A stretch of 64,000 bases of DNA. It comes from Verrucomicrobia subdivision 3 bacterium UBA693. Lineage in GTDB: Bacteria > Verrucomicrobiota > Verrucomicrobiia > Limisphaerales > UBA8199. Under the pieces are notes generated by a model, which saw only the letters and a list, made by a program, of their open reading frames with translations, made no database searches and had not been told where the DNA came from. The translations under genes were made by a program, and so were the position numbers. Within the stretch, counting starts at the first letter, position 1; the number at the start of each line of letters is the position of its first letter. Below, piece after piece: positions 17,855 to 25,375 of this stretch. Location of the stretch: contig DBMR01000011.1 in the NCBI GenBank assembly GCA_002298785.1, positions 186,001 through 250,000 of the forward strand, written 5' to 3'.

Positions 17855-18451
17855 GATGCTTTCGCTGGTATCGAGAAGCCCGACATATCAATTCTCGACG
17901 ACCAGTTCCTCGAGCAGTTTAAATCCCACGAGCAGGAAAACCTCCGCCTCAAGCTCCTCGCCAAAATCCTGGCCGACGAAATCCGCAGCCGCGAGAGGTC
18001 CAACGTCACCAAATACAAATCCTTCACAGAAATGCTGGAGACCACGCTCCAGAAGTACCACAGCCGCGCCATTCAGGCCGCCGACGTCGTCCGTGTCATC
18101 GTCCAAATCAAAAAGGACATCGATAAAGAGAGCCAGCGCACCAAGCAGCTCGGCCTCAGTGCCGAGGAACTCGCATTCTACGACGCTGTCTCCGAAAACG
18201 TCGCCACCCTGTACGACCAGAAATTCCTCTGCGACCTCGTCCACGACGTCGTTCAGGCGGTAAAGAAAAACCTCAAAGTGGACTGGACCAAGCCCCACCG
18301 CGAAGACGTGAAGGCCGGAGTTCGCGCCGCCGTAAAAGCCGTCCTCCGCAAGCGCGGCGTCAAACCCGAGCACTTGGACGCCCTCACCAAACAAGTCATC
18401 CTCCAGGCCGAAGCCATGTTCAGCAATTGGCCCATCCCCGTCGCCGCCTGA
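17855..18451 (+). pseudogene. hsdR: 5'-truncated type I restriction subunit HsdR, C-terminal domain only
   Basis: About 198 codons matching the helical C-terminal domain (DUF3387 type) of HsdR: PDISILDDQFLEQF, then LAKILADEIRSRERSN, SFTEMLETTLQKYHSRAI, LGLSAEELAFYDAV and VRAAVKAVLRKRGVKPE. In a full HsdR this domain follows about 800 residues of nuclease and helicase, which are absent. The frame is open to a GTG at 17843, and upstream codons to 17765 show no HsdR likeness. It is either a remnant cut by recombination near the element end or, less likely, a free-standing domain expressed from GTG 17843. No hsdM or hsdS is nearby. Confidence 0.75.
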
Positions 18452-18521
18452 TCCGCTCAGATTCCTCGCAAATAATGCTTGGTAATACGATTCCCGCCAA
18501 TTTCTCGGTCCTCAGCACCCC

Positions 18522-19166
18522 TCAGCTTTCGACATCTTCCGGCAATTCTCTTGGGGCAAGATCGGCATACACCGCTCCTAGTTCAAATGCTAAGTGGTTT
18601 CGGATGAATTCAGTGATCGCCATGATGTCCCTAGCCAAAATCCTTAGTGACTCCTCCTCTTTCCTAGCGGCCTCATTATCACGCACGTTGGTGCTAATTA
18701 CCGTGACTTCTCCCACGTCCATCAACTTCAGGTATGCCAAGAAACGGCGCTGGCTGTTCGTATCACCGAACCTAAACCTGTATACTCCCTTCTCTCCGGT
18801 TTCCGGTCTCGGCTTGAACCTGCAAAACGCTGCCTCCACCACCGCGCAACTGATCTTCGCGAAAAAGTCCCGGCGTTCCGCTGTACCACTAACAGGATGA
18901 CGGTCGCGCCAAAGCTTGAAAGGCGGGTGGGCGTTGGCTAGTGCCACCAGACATGCTATTCTGGTTATGAAGTCGGGCTCCTCAAAGTGGCGCTTGAAAA
19001 CCCTATCACCAAGCTCGCTAAAAGTTACGAGCATGTCATGATTCACCTCGATTGAAGGCCATTCTGGGTGAATCCGTGCAGCCCGCGTGTACCCCTGCTC
19101 ACAGTACTTTGCTATCCAGCCAAGTGCGTCGAGGTCGTCCTCCGCGGAATCGACGAGGAGGCCCAT
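18522..19166 (-). CDS. Hypothetical protein, island cargo
   Basis: A 214-residue soluble protein with no recognised family. It has mixed helical character, with segments DFITRIACLVALANAHPPF, a central RRDFFAKISCAVVEAAF and a charged C-terminal helix (AARKEEESLRILARDIMAIT). No signal peptide or membrane segment is seen. The ATG at 19166 is the first in frame, with no strong ribosome site. It faces the HsdR remnant tail to tail (70-base gap). The balanced composition and coherent helices support a real gene. Given its company in the island it may be accessory or defence related, but nothing in the sequence proves this. Confidence 0.6.
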   Translation of the reverse strand: MGLLVDSAEDDLDALGWIAKYCEQGYTRAARIHPEWPSIEVNHDMLVTFSELGDRVFKRHFEEPDFITRIACLVALANAHPPFKLWRDRHPVSGTAERRDFFAKISCAVVEAAFCRFKPRPETGEKGVYRFRFGDTNSQRRFLAYLKLMDVGEVTVISTNVRDNEAARKEEESLRILARDIMAITEFIRNHLAFELGAVYADLAPRELPEDVES

Positions 19167-19182
19167 ACCAAAATTGCAAAAA

Positions 19183-19395
19183 CTACTTCAGGCCCGCCAA
19201 CACCGAAGCGGACTGTAGTACGCTCGCTGCCAGGCTTTGAGGCAGCGTATTTTGGCAGTGAAGTGCCTCTGAAGCGAAGACAAACTGAGCAGCAGGAACA
19301 TACCCCCCGCTAAAGCTGGGTACCACGACAGTTGTACCTGCTGCGGTCCCGCTTAGAATTATGGTCGTTGTTTTTTTCCCTTTTCGCGCGCTCAT
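19183..19395 (-). CDS. Possible small protein upstream of the 18522 gene
   Basis: A frame of 70 codons from ATG 19395 (MSARKGKKTTTIILSGTAAG), ending 16 bases before the next minus-strand start. It has a basic N-terminus and an Ala/Val/Ser-rich body that could be a weak export or membrane segment. No family is recognised and the composition is only mildly gene-like. The spacing would suit an operon. An upstream ATG at 19500 is also available. Confidence 0.25.
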   Translation of the reverse strand: MSARKGKKTTTIILSGTAAGTTVVVPSFSGGYVPAAQFVFASEALHCQNTLPQSLAASVLQSASVLAGLK

Positions 19396-19677
19396 ACCTG
19401 TTACACGGCTCTTGGCATTCGCCTTCCGGATCCGAGAACCAGTGTTATTACACGCCTGGTGGTGCCCGGTGTCAACTGGTTTTTCTAAGAATCTTTTCAT
19501 CTAATGGCGAACTTTCGCCAGTGCTTCGTTACAGCATCCAGCGTTCCGCATCTAACTATGCCACGAATCCGGTGAACATTCAATATCGGTAACGTTAAAG
19601 TAGATCTTCACCCCGCTTTCCCGCGTATCGCTAAGGGACACAAACTGGCTAGTTTTAAGCCTTTGACGCACAGCGCC

Positions 19678-19728
19678 TCATGCTGCCGCCTTCTCGGGAA
19701 AACTCACTATCCTCGCCTGCTGCTCGCT
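19678..19728 (-). pseudogene. Remnant of an integrase gene 3' end
   Basis: On the minus strand the last codons before a TGA read SEQQARIVSFPEKAAA. The intact integrase at 25376-26761 ends AERQARIVAFPAKAAA. The DNA also matches (CCGCCTTC-CGGGAAA...ATCCTCGCCTGC). Only about 16 codons survive. This is evidence for an earlier, related element at this place. Confidence 0.65.
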
Positions 19729-19739
19729 CCCCAGAACTC

Positions 19740-19918
19740 CGACTTTCTCACTTAGAGTGGTGTTTGCGGCTCTGCGCCCTCGCGCTTCTCCTTTCCTGAC
19801 CTCTGTAGTCCGTCCTCTGACCTCTGGCCACCTGGGCCGCCGCAATCACGAATCAGATGCCTTATAGCCCTTGGCGCGGGCAGCGCGTTCGAAAACTCCA
19901 TTTTCTCTGGTCATTCCC
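19740..19918 (+). repeat. Dispersed island repeat, copy 1 (about 180 bp)
   Basis: Its last 80 bases are nearly identical to 22482-22560: a CCGCAATCACGAATCAG box, then TATAGCCCTTGGCGCGGGCA and a following CGTTCGAAAACTCC box. Looser similarity runs upstream through a TTGCGGCT box. A third, shorter relative is at 20847-20880 (AATCAGTTGCTTCATAGCCC). It encodes nothing evident and may be a leader, a recombination scar or a non-coding RNA. Confidence 0.7.
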
Positions 19919-19978
19919 GCAGCGCTTGCCTTTTCCCCCGATCAGTGGTTTTCTCCCGTTCCAGGTCGCCGCTGCACC

Positions 19979-20548
19979 ATGAACAGACAAATCACCAGGA
20001 AACTGGACCACGCAAAGGGCAAGCTCCGGGACAAAGCTTCGATTCCAGACTACCGCGAGCGATTCAAGGACGAGGGCAACCGTTTTGACCGCGGCGGCAC
20101 CCGCGACACCCACGCTCTGATTGCGGATTTCTGCAAAGGCCCACGGGTGGTTCTGCCGAAACTTCTAACCAATGACAAACTCGCTGCCTCCCGCATCCTC
20201 GAGTTTAGGCTCCGCTCTCTGCCTTTGCGGGTGGACGGGTACCTCTTCGCCTTCAATCAAACCCCCTCGACCTTCGCGCAAGCCAATGGACTTTCATTGC
20301 AGGTCGCCAGGCAGATCTTCCCGGGCATCCTCGCCGACGCCGAGAAGCGCCTGCTGGCGACAAAATCCCGCCTTCTCAAGGCCGAGCCTTACCTTCGCGA
20401 AGAACCTGGCCGAACCCCAGGAACCCTCAAGCGCACCTGGTATGTGACCTTCCGGACCTTCCTGCCCACCGATCAACCCCAGCCCTGGCACAAGTTCTTC
20501 CGAGACCTCCGCATCGATCCGGTTCTTCACGAGCCCGAGCCGATCTAA
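19979..20548 (+). CDS. Hypothetical basic protein, island cargo
   Basis: A 189-residue Arg/Lys/Pro-rich soluble protein starting at ATG 19979 (MNRQITRKLDHAKGKLRDK). It lies 60 bases after the first 180-bp repeat. No known motif is visible. It has helical basic segments (FPGILADAEKRLLATKSRLLKA) and a C-terminal WHKFFRDLRID phrase. The high-GC wobble positions and coherent composition favour this frame over the antisense frame at 20294-20749. It could be a nucleic-acid-binding protein on charge alone; that is a guess. Confidence 0.55.
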   Translation: MNRQITRKLDHAKGKLRDKASIPDYRERFKDEGNRFDRGGTRDTHALIADFCKGPRVVLPKLLTNDKLAASRILEFRLRSLPLRVDGYLFAFNQTPSTFAQANGLSLQVARQIFPGILADAEKRLLATKSRLLKAEPYLREEPGRTPGTLKRTWYVTFRTFLPTDQPQPWHKFFRDLRIDPVLHEPEPI

Positions 20549-20601
20549 CGTCGCCTCTTCCCTCCGCGTGCTTCGCGACTTCGCGTGAACCTGCTCCCCC
20601 T

Positions 20602-20799
20602 TCAACTCGGGCGCGCCGCCTTCCGCCTGGGCACCGACCCAAACGGGTCCGGTTGATCGCTGAGTTTCAACACCAGACCACGTTTCAAAAACTTGATCCC
20701 ATGGCAGCGCGTCCTTTCCATCTGGCCCGCCACCTCCCGCAGAATCCACGCCTGCAAGGGCGATACTCTGAATTCAACCGTTACCTTTTCATTCGTCAT
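20602..20799 (-). CDS. Small hypothetical protein (65 aa)
   Basis: ATG 20799 opens a 65-residue frame (MTNEKVTVEFRVSPLQAWIL) with an amphipathic strand-helix start and a basic C-terminus. The beginning resembles small ribbon-helix-helix or antitoxin-like proteins only in general pattern, so no function is assigned. A GGGG stretch just upstream could serve as a weak ribosome site. The frame can extend to 20862 but the extra residues look non-coding. Confidence 0.4.
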   Translation of the reverse strand: MTNEKVTVEFRVSPLQAWILREVAGQMERTRCHGIKFLKRGLVLKLSDQPDPFGSVPRRKAARPS

Positions 20800-20970
20800 G
20801 CCCCGCAGCCTACCACCCACCCCCGGACATAACCCGTCCCACCTACCAATCAGTTGCTTCATAGCCCTCTAGCCGGGCAGCTCCAGCGCGCACGGCACCA
20901 CCGCCTCCTCCACCTTCACCTTCCGGCTCGCATCAGAGGCTCCTCCGTGCACCGCCACTTCCCATGGCTT

Positions 20971-22194
20971 CTAAGGCTTCGAGTACAGGAACAGTGGCCT
21001 CGGCGGCACGCATCCCCACAGGTCCCCAAACCATCGGCTGTTGTCAGTCCCACCAAAAATCAGCATCTCGCTTCCTGTCCACACTGCGCTGTGTCCCAGC
21101 CGCTCCGCCGGGGCCCCCGGCAACAGCGTCAATTCCGTCCAAGCGTTTTGTAATAGGTCATATGCCGACCCGTTCCTGACAGCGCCGTTAACATCCCCTC
21201 CCCAGATGATCATCTCGCTCCCCGTCCATACCGCCGTGGCCCAACGTCTGCCGCTCGGCGCCCCATTTGTGCTCAGCGGCAACCATGTGTCCGTAGCGGG
21301 TCTATAGCGCCCGCCATCATTTCGGTAATTGTAACTTCCGTCATAGTAGAAGCCTCCCCAGACGATCAGCTCTTCCCCCGTCCATACCGCAAAAAAATCC
21401 TCCCGCCCGGGCGGTGCTCCGTTGGTGCTAATTCCGTCCCACCTATCGTTCGCGTAATCGTAAACCCCGCCATCCTGAAAGTGCACCCTTGCTGGCGGAT
21501 AACTTGGGTTATTATTGTCGTACTGCCCTCCCCAGACAATCATCTTGCTACCAGTCCACACCGCTGCATGCCCCGTCCGTGGGCTCGGTGCCCTTTGAGA
21601 ATTCCTTTCACGCCAGAGGTTCTGCGCCGCAACATAGCCGCCGGTTCTCACGTAGCCTGACGCCAGAAGGTTAGTGTCCTTGTCCTGGGTTGAAAACATA
21701 ACGGCTGCTGCCGGCACGGCGGTTTGCCCGCTTTGCGCCAGGTTCCCGGCCGCTGCCCCGGCTGCGAGCATGTTCGAAGTTACCGTTCCCGGCGCAATCC
21801 CGCCGGCGCTTACGGATCCGGCATGGATCGCGTATGGCGCTGGCGTGACCGCCTGGCGCGGAAGGAGCGTCCAGAAGTCTCCTCCTCCATTCGTCCTGAC
21901 TCCGACCTCGATCCATCGCGCGCCCCCGTCGAACGTTGCGCCGAAGTCCAAAAGGCACCTGAAGATCCCATTACTGACCATGACGGCCAGGTTCGTGCAC
22001 GGTGCAGCGACAGTGCTTCCTGCCGACTCGTCGCTCCACGCAGAAAACTTGAAATCGAAGATTCCGGTCGCCGCGCGCCCTCCGTTATCAAGCTTGCCTT
22101 GATACGTAAAGGTGTGCCCCTGCGCAAACACGCTGACGCAAGTAGCGACAGCGGCCATCGTACAGCCCCAGATCCGGATTCTCGAGGTACTCAC
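20971..22194 (-). CDS. Secreted kelch protein with TYQG N-terminal domain
   Basis: A 407-residue protein with a signal peptide (cut near SVFAQG). Residues 27-130 are homologous to the start of the 12353-14107 protein: FTYQGKLDNGG, then LDFGATFDGGARWIEV and RQAVTPAPYAIHAGS. The second half is a kelch propeller with repeated AVWTGSKMIVWGGQYD, AVWTGEELIVWGG, AVWTGSEMIIWGGD and AVWTGSEMLIFGG blades. The protein ends abruptly (FLYSKP) after four clear blades, so its 3' end may be truncated. It is an export-type protein inside an otherwise cytoplasmic cargo set, probably surface exposed. Confidence 0.75.
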   Translation of the reverse strand: MSTSRIRIWGCTMAAVATCVSVFAQGHTFTYQGKLDNGGRAATGIFDFKFSAWSDESAGSTVAAPCTNLAVMVSNGIFRCLLDFGATFDGGARWIEVGVRTNGGGDFWTLLPRQAVTPAPYAIHAGSVSAGGIAPGTVTSNMLAAGAAAGNLAQSGQTAVPAAAVMFSTQDKDTNLLASGYVRTGGYVAAQNLWRERNSQRAPSPRTGHAAVWTGSKMIVWGGQYDNNNPSYPPARVHFQDGGVYDYANDRWDGISTNGAPPGREDFFAVWTGEELIVWGGFYYDGSYNYRNDGGRYRPATDTWLPLSTNGAPSGRRWATAVWTGSEMIIWGGDVNGAVRNGSAYDLLQNAWTELTLLPGAPAERLGHSAVWTGSEMLIFGGTDNSRWFGDLWGCVPPRPLFLYSKP

Positions 22195-22381
22195 GCCACC
22201 TGCATACCAAATCTAAGGCTCAGCGAAAGCCAATTCCGATCGATATATGTCGTGAACCTGCTTCATTCTGGCATCGGCTGGCTCGCCTCCCAGGCTCAGC
22301 CAGCGCCGGCCCGCTCCGTCGGGCGTTGCCTCAGCGGCAAACCCGCCTCCACGGGCTCGTCGCTTTCCCAAGAACCACCGA

Positions 22382-22560
22382 ATATCACCTTTAGGGGGTG
22401 CTTGCGGCTATCGCTCTCCCCGGCTTTTTTCGTCCTCACGATCTCCGCCCCTCAGGCCTCTGGTTTCTGGTCCCCGGGCTGCCGCAATCACGAATCAGTT
22501 GCTCTTTATAGCCCTTGGCGCGGGCAGCGCGTTCGAAAACTCCATTTTCTCTGGCCGTTC
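22382..22560 (+). repeat. Dispersed island repeat, copy 2 (about 180 bp)
   Basis: This is the partner of 19740-19918; the last 80 bases are almost identical, the first 100 loosely similar. It ends 16 bases beyond the stop codon of the minus-strand gene at 22577-23740, so on that strand it would be a 3' untranslated region. Confidence 0.7.
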
Positions 22561-22576
22561 CCAATCGACGCTTCCC

Positions 22577-23740
22577 TTAGTTTAGTCGCTCCGCGGTCAA
22601 TCGCCGCCGCTCCGCCTCCAAATACCCGTTCGTCATCGGATCCATCCGGTCCGCATGCCCCTTCGCCCAGGTCAGCCACTCCTCCTGCCACGGCTCACCC
22701 GCCGGCCCAGTCGCCAGGACCCCTTCGCACACCCGGATAAACCGCCGCACCACCCGTGCTTCCCTCCAGTTCCGAGCCATCGTCACCAGCCGGTTCCGGT
22801 TCTCCTCCTCGATGCGCGCCCGCCGCTCCGCTTCCTTCCGCCTCTCCTCCTCCTGCCGCTTCGCCTCCTGCGCTTGCGCCCAGGCCTCCCGCTCGCGCCT
22901 GTCGGCCGCTTCACGATCGGCCTGCCACTTCTTCAGTTCCGCTGCCACCTCAAACAGCCGCTCCACAATCTCCCCCAGTTGATCCTCCAGACTATGACGC
23001 TCCCCGTCGATCCAGCTCTTTTGCCCACCGACTGGCGTGTATTGTCCAATGTCAAATCGCAACCTGCCGGTGGCGCGCAACTCCCATTCTCGCGCAAACG
23101 GTGAATCCTCCCGCGTCTCCCGCCGGACTCGTTTCGTCTCCTCGATCAGCACGCTCTCGATCTGTTCACCGTCGATCCGGATCTCTTTCATGTCGGATTC
23201 CGGCACCGTCACGAACTTCGCCCCCCTGGCCTCCAGCGCCTTGATCATTCCATCCACAATTCGCAGTGCACGGCCGACCTGCGCCTCGCTAACTCTCACC
23301 CGCAGGACCCTCATCCTCCGGAGCGAGTTAACCAGGCCGGACCCATCCGCGTAGCCGCCCGTGAGATGCTGCTGCATCTTGCGAACCTCGGGGTACGCAT
23401 TGCGTAAGTCGCTCGGCACCTTCACGGCGCTCGCCTGCGGTCTGTTCGCCCCCTCTGCCAGCGCTCTCCCAGCTCGCGTCCGCCTCTGGGGCGTTCCAAT
23501 CGTTGTTGATGCCGGCGTGCCAGGAGCCGCCGCCGGCAGCGCTTCCTTGGTCACCTCCCACCCGCGCTGGACCATCGCCCAGTGCCCTGGCTCCGGACGG
23601 GGCACGTTCATCCTCTCACACGCTTTCACGATCCCGACGGGCAGCACGTTCCATGCGATCGCCAGCTTCGAAATGGGGGTTTGCCAGACTGCCTCATAAA
23701 GCTCCTGCCGGGAAATCGTTTTGCCTTGCGCGTTGGTCAT
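22577..23740 (-). CDS. SRQELY-type DNA-binding-like protein with coiled coil
   Basis: A 387-residue protein. Its start (ISRQELYEAVWQTPISKLA, then GIVKACERMNVPRPEPGHWA) is the conserved N-terminal signature of a widespread bacterial hypothetical family that looks like a helix-turn-helix unit. Residues of about 130-260 form a mixed domain. Residues 265-320 are a strong charged coiled coil (QAQEAKRQEEERRKEAERRA). The C-terminus is helical with conserved Trp residues (WQEEWLTWAKGHADRMDP). The family is often seen in accessory regions and its function is not established as far as I know. ATG 23740 fits the family start. Confidence 0.8.
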   Translation of the reverse strand: MTNAQGKTISRQELYEAVWQTPISKLAIAWNVLPVGIVKACERMNVPRPEPGHWAMVQRGWEVTKEALPAAAPGTPASTTIGTPQRRTRAGRALAEGANRPQASAVKVPSDLRNAYPEVRKMQQHLTGGYADGSGLVNSLRRMRVLRVRVSEAQVGRALRIVDGMIKALEARGAKFVTVPESDMKEIRIDGEQIESVLIEETKRVRRETREDSPFAREWELRATGRLRFDIGQYTPVGGQKSWIDGERHSLEDQLGEIVERLFEVAAELKKWQADREAADRREREAWAQAQEAKRQEEERRKEAERRARIEEENRNRLVTMARNWREARVVRRFIRVCEGVLATGPAGEPWQEEWLTWAKGHADRMDPMTNGYLEAERRRLTAERLN

Positions 23741-23927
23741 AGCGCGAGCCTACAACATCCCATCGCCGTTGTCCTCTCCAGGGCTGGCCTGTGGCTGGTG
23801 CGCTTGGCGGCATGTGCGGCTCGCACCCAACAGCCCTTCCGCGGGCCATCCGGCTAAGCTGGATTCCCGCGCAGTAATTCAATCATTATTGACCTCCCAT
23901 CCTCCCGCTGGTTTCATCAAATCTGCC

Positions 23928-24614
23928 ATGTGCAATGCCTGGAATCATTCACCCGGTTGCGACTGTGGTTGGGGTGGCAACGGTTGGTCTGGTGGATACG
24001 GTTGGCCCTCATCATCGGGCTGGCAGCCAGTCTACACCACTACTGCGTTGCCTCGGGCCTCACACCTTCCCCGCAGCCTTCCAGGCTACAGCTACGGTCG
24101 GCAAGACGTCTGCTTCCCGACCGCTTGCCCTGAGTGTGGCGAGAGTGTCTATTTCGTGCGCCACAATGACGGTTGTGCTTGGTTCGATAGCTTGGGTTGG
24201 CCTTGGCCGAAACACCGGCACTGCAATGATGACCAGGATTATCTGAACCTCTTTTTTGCTACTATTCGTGCCCGGCCGCGAGGCGTTGAGGCTGCCCCCA
24301 TCCTCGGCAGAATCCTTAAGCGCATCCACCACTGTTATGATGTACTCTACATCGTTGCCACTGAGTCTGGTCAACTAGCTGTGTTTGCTGGTCCTCCCGG
24401 GCATCGTCCTCTCCTCAGCGGCATCGTCCTCGTTCGGTTTACTGTGGATGGCCTGCTCTTGGAAGACACAACTCACAACGCCCTCCACGTTAAAGACGCC
24501 CACATAGACCCTCGGGTGTTGGAATCCTATCTGCACGAGCCTTCTCTCGACCTACAGGTCGGCTGGCAGTACTCCACAAGTCCCCCACGCTCCTCTCGCA
24601 GCCGCAAGCACTGA
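23928..24614 (+). CDS. Cys/Trp-rich hypothetical protein (MCNAWNH family)
   Basis: A 228-residue protein beginning MCNAWNHSPGCDCGWGGNGW, a start I recognise from uncharacterised bacterial proteins. The ATG at 23928 is chosen because it matches that start, although the frame is open to 23721. A CPECGESVYFVRHNDG motif near residue 65, followed by WFDSLGWPWPKHRHC, suggests a zinc-ribbon-like metal site. The C-terminal half has strands (IVLVRFTVDGLLLED). It is divergent from the SRQELY-type gene on its left, with a 187-base gap. No function is known. It sits in island cargo next to a UDG-like gene. Confidence 0.75.
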   Translation: MCNAWNHSPGCDCGWGGNGWSGGYGWPSSSGWQPVYTTTALPRASHLPRSLPGYSYGRQDVCFPTACPECGESVYFVRHNDGCAWFDSLGWPWPKHRHCNDDQDYLNLFFATIRARPRGVEAAPILGRILKRIHHCYDVLYIVATESGQLAVFAGPPGHRPLLSGIVLVRFTVDGLLLEDTTHNALHVKDAHIDPRVLESYLHEPSLDLQVGWQYSTSPPRSSRSRKH

Positions 24615-24634
24615 CACGGGCGCCCCACGCGCTT

Positions 24635-25342
24635 TCAGCGTGTCGTCGTTCCGGGGCAGATAATCCCCCTCGCTTCCTCGACAACCCCGCGCAGGAGTTG
24701 CTCGCGCTGCTTTGTGTCTTTGTCCGGATTACCTGGATGTGCAATCCACATCACCACAGCCGTCCGCTCCCCCAGCCGCATCACGAACCGCTCACTTTCG
24801 CCGCCGTCGAACCTGTTTTGGAAATACCGCAGCACCTTTTTGCCCACGCACACTACCACCCGAGGGCTGACTTGCTCGAATACTCGCTTGAAGTAGGTGT
24901 TCGCGCACGGGCTGGATGCACAAGGGAGCTTCCCAGCCGTTTCCGTCGCGCAAAAGAACAGCTCCGTTACGGCTGCGTAATCCTCAAACCGCGCTTGTTC
25001 ACCGAACATCCTCTGCACCAGACGCATGTGCGGGTGGTAATGCCTCTCCGCGCACTCCGGTTCGATATACCTTTTACCGCCGTCCCAATTCCTCGCCAGC
25101 CGGCGGAATTCCCGCCGGTCGGCAATGATGCGGTCGTGCAAATCCTGATTGTCAGGGGATATCCGTGGGTTAATTCCAACGAATAGCAGTTGTGCCCGGC
25201 CTGTGGCTCCGATCGTGGGCGGAAACTTGAACAACGGCGCTCCTGCCTTGGGCCGACTGAATCCGGAACGCCCGAGTTCAGAAGCCTTCTCGCACTTCTC
25301 ACAGTGGTACACCTCGGCCAGCAACTGTTGGCGGTCACTCAT
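24635..25342 (-). CDS. Uracil-DNA glycosylase-superfamily-like protein
   Basis: A 235-residue soluble protein. The LLFVGINPRISPDN segment (about residues 52-65) matches motif 1 of the UDG fold, and a late HPGNPDKD segment (about 204) matches the second active-site loop with its His. The VVVCVGKKVLRYF strand-helix also fits. An N-terminal CEKC pair and Cys residues in LPCASSPCANTYF could bind a metal or cluster, as in some UDG families, but this is uncertain. It may remove damaged or modified bases or act in defence against modified DNA. It lies between the integrase and the Cys/Trp-rich gene, with a 33-base gap to the integrase stop. Confidence 0.65.
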   Translation of the reverse strand: MSDRQQLLAEVYHCEKCEKASELGRSGFSRPKAGAPLFKFPPTIGATGRAQLLFVGINPRISPDNQDLHDRIIADRREFRRLARNWDGGKRYIEPECAERHYHPHMRLVQRMFGEQARFEDYAAVTELFFCATETAGKLPCASSPCANTYFKRVFEQVSPRVVVCVGKKVLRYFQNRFDGGESERFVMRLGERTAVVMWIAHPGNPDKDTKQREQLLRGVVEEARGIICPGTTTR

Positions 25343-25375
25343 TCTGCACTCCTCATTCTGCGTTCTGCATTAACC

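Larger units (their letters stand above)
19396..19978. other. Gene-poor stretch with an integrase relic and a repeat
   Basis: No intact gene. It holds the 3' tail of an integrase-like gene (19678-19728) and the first copy of a roughly 180-bp repeat (19740-19918). The part 19500-19670 shows nothing recognisable. Confidence 0.5.

Noticed and set aside
20294..20749. Minus-strand frame of 151 codons opposite the 19979-20548 gene
   Set aside because: Gly/Glu-rich shadow composition; the plus-strand frame has the better start and composition.
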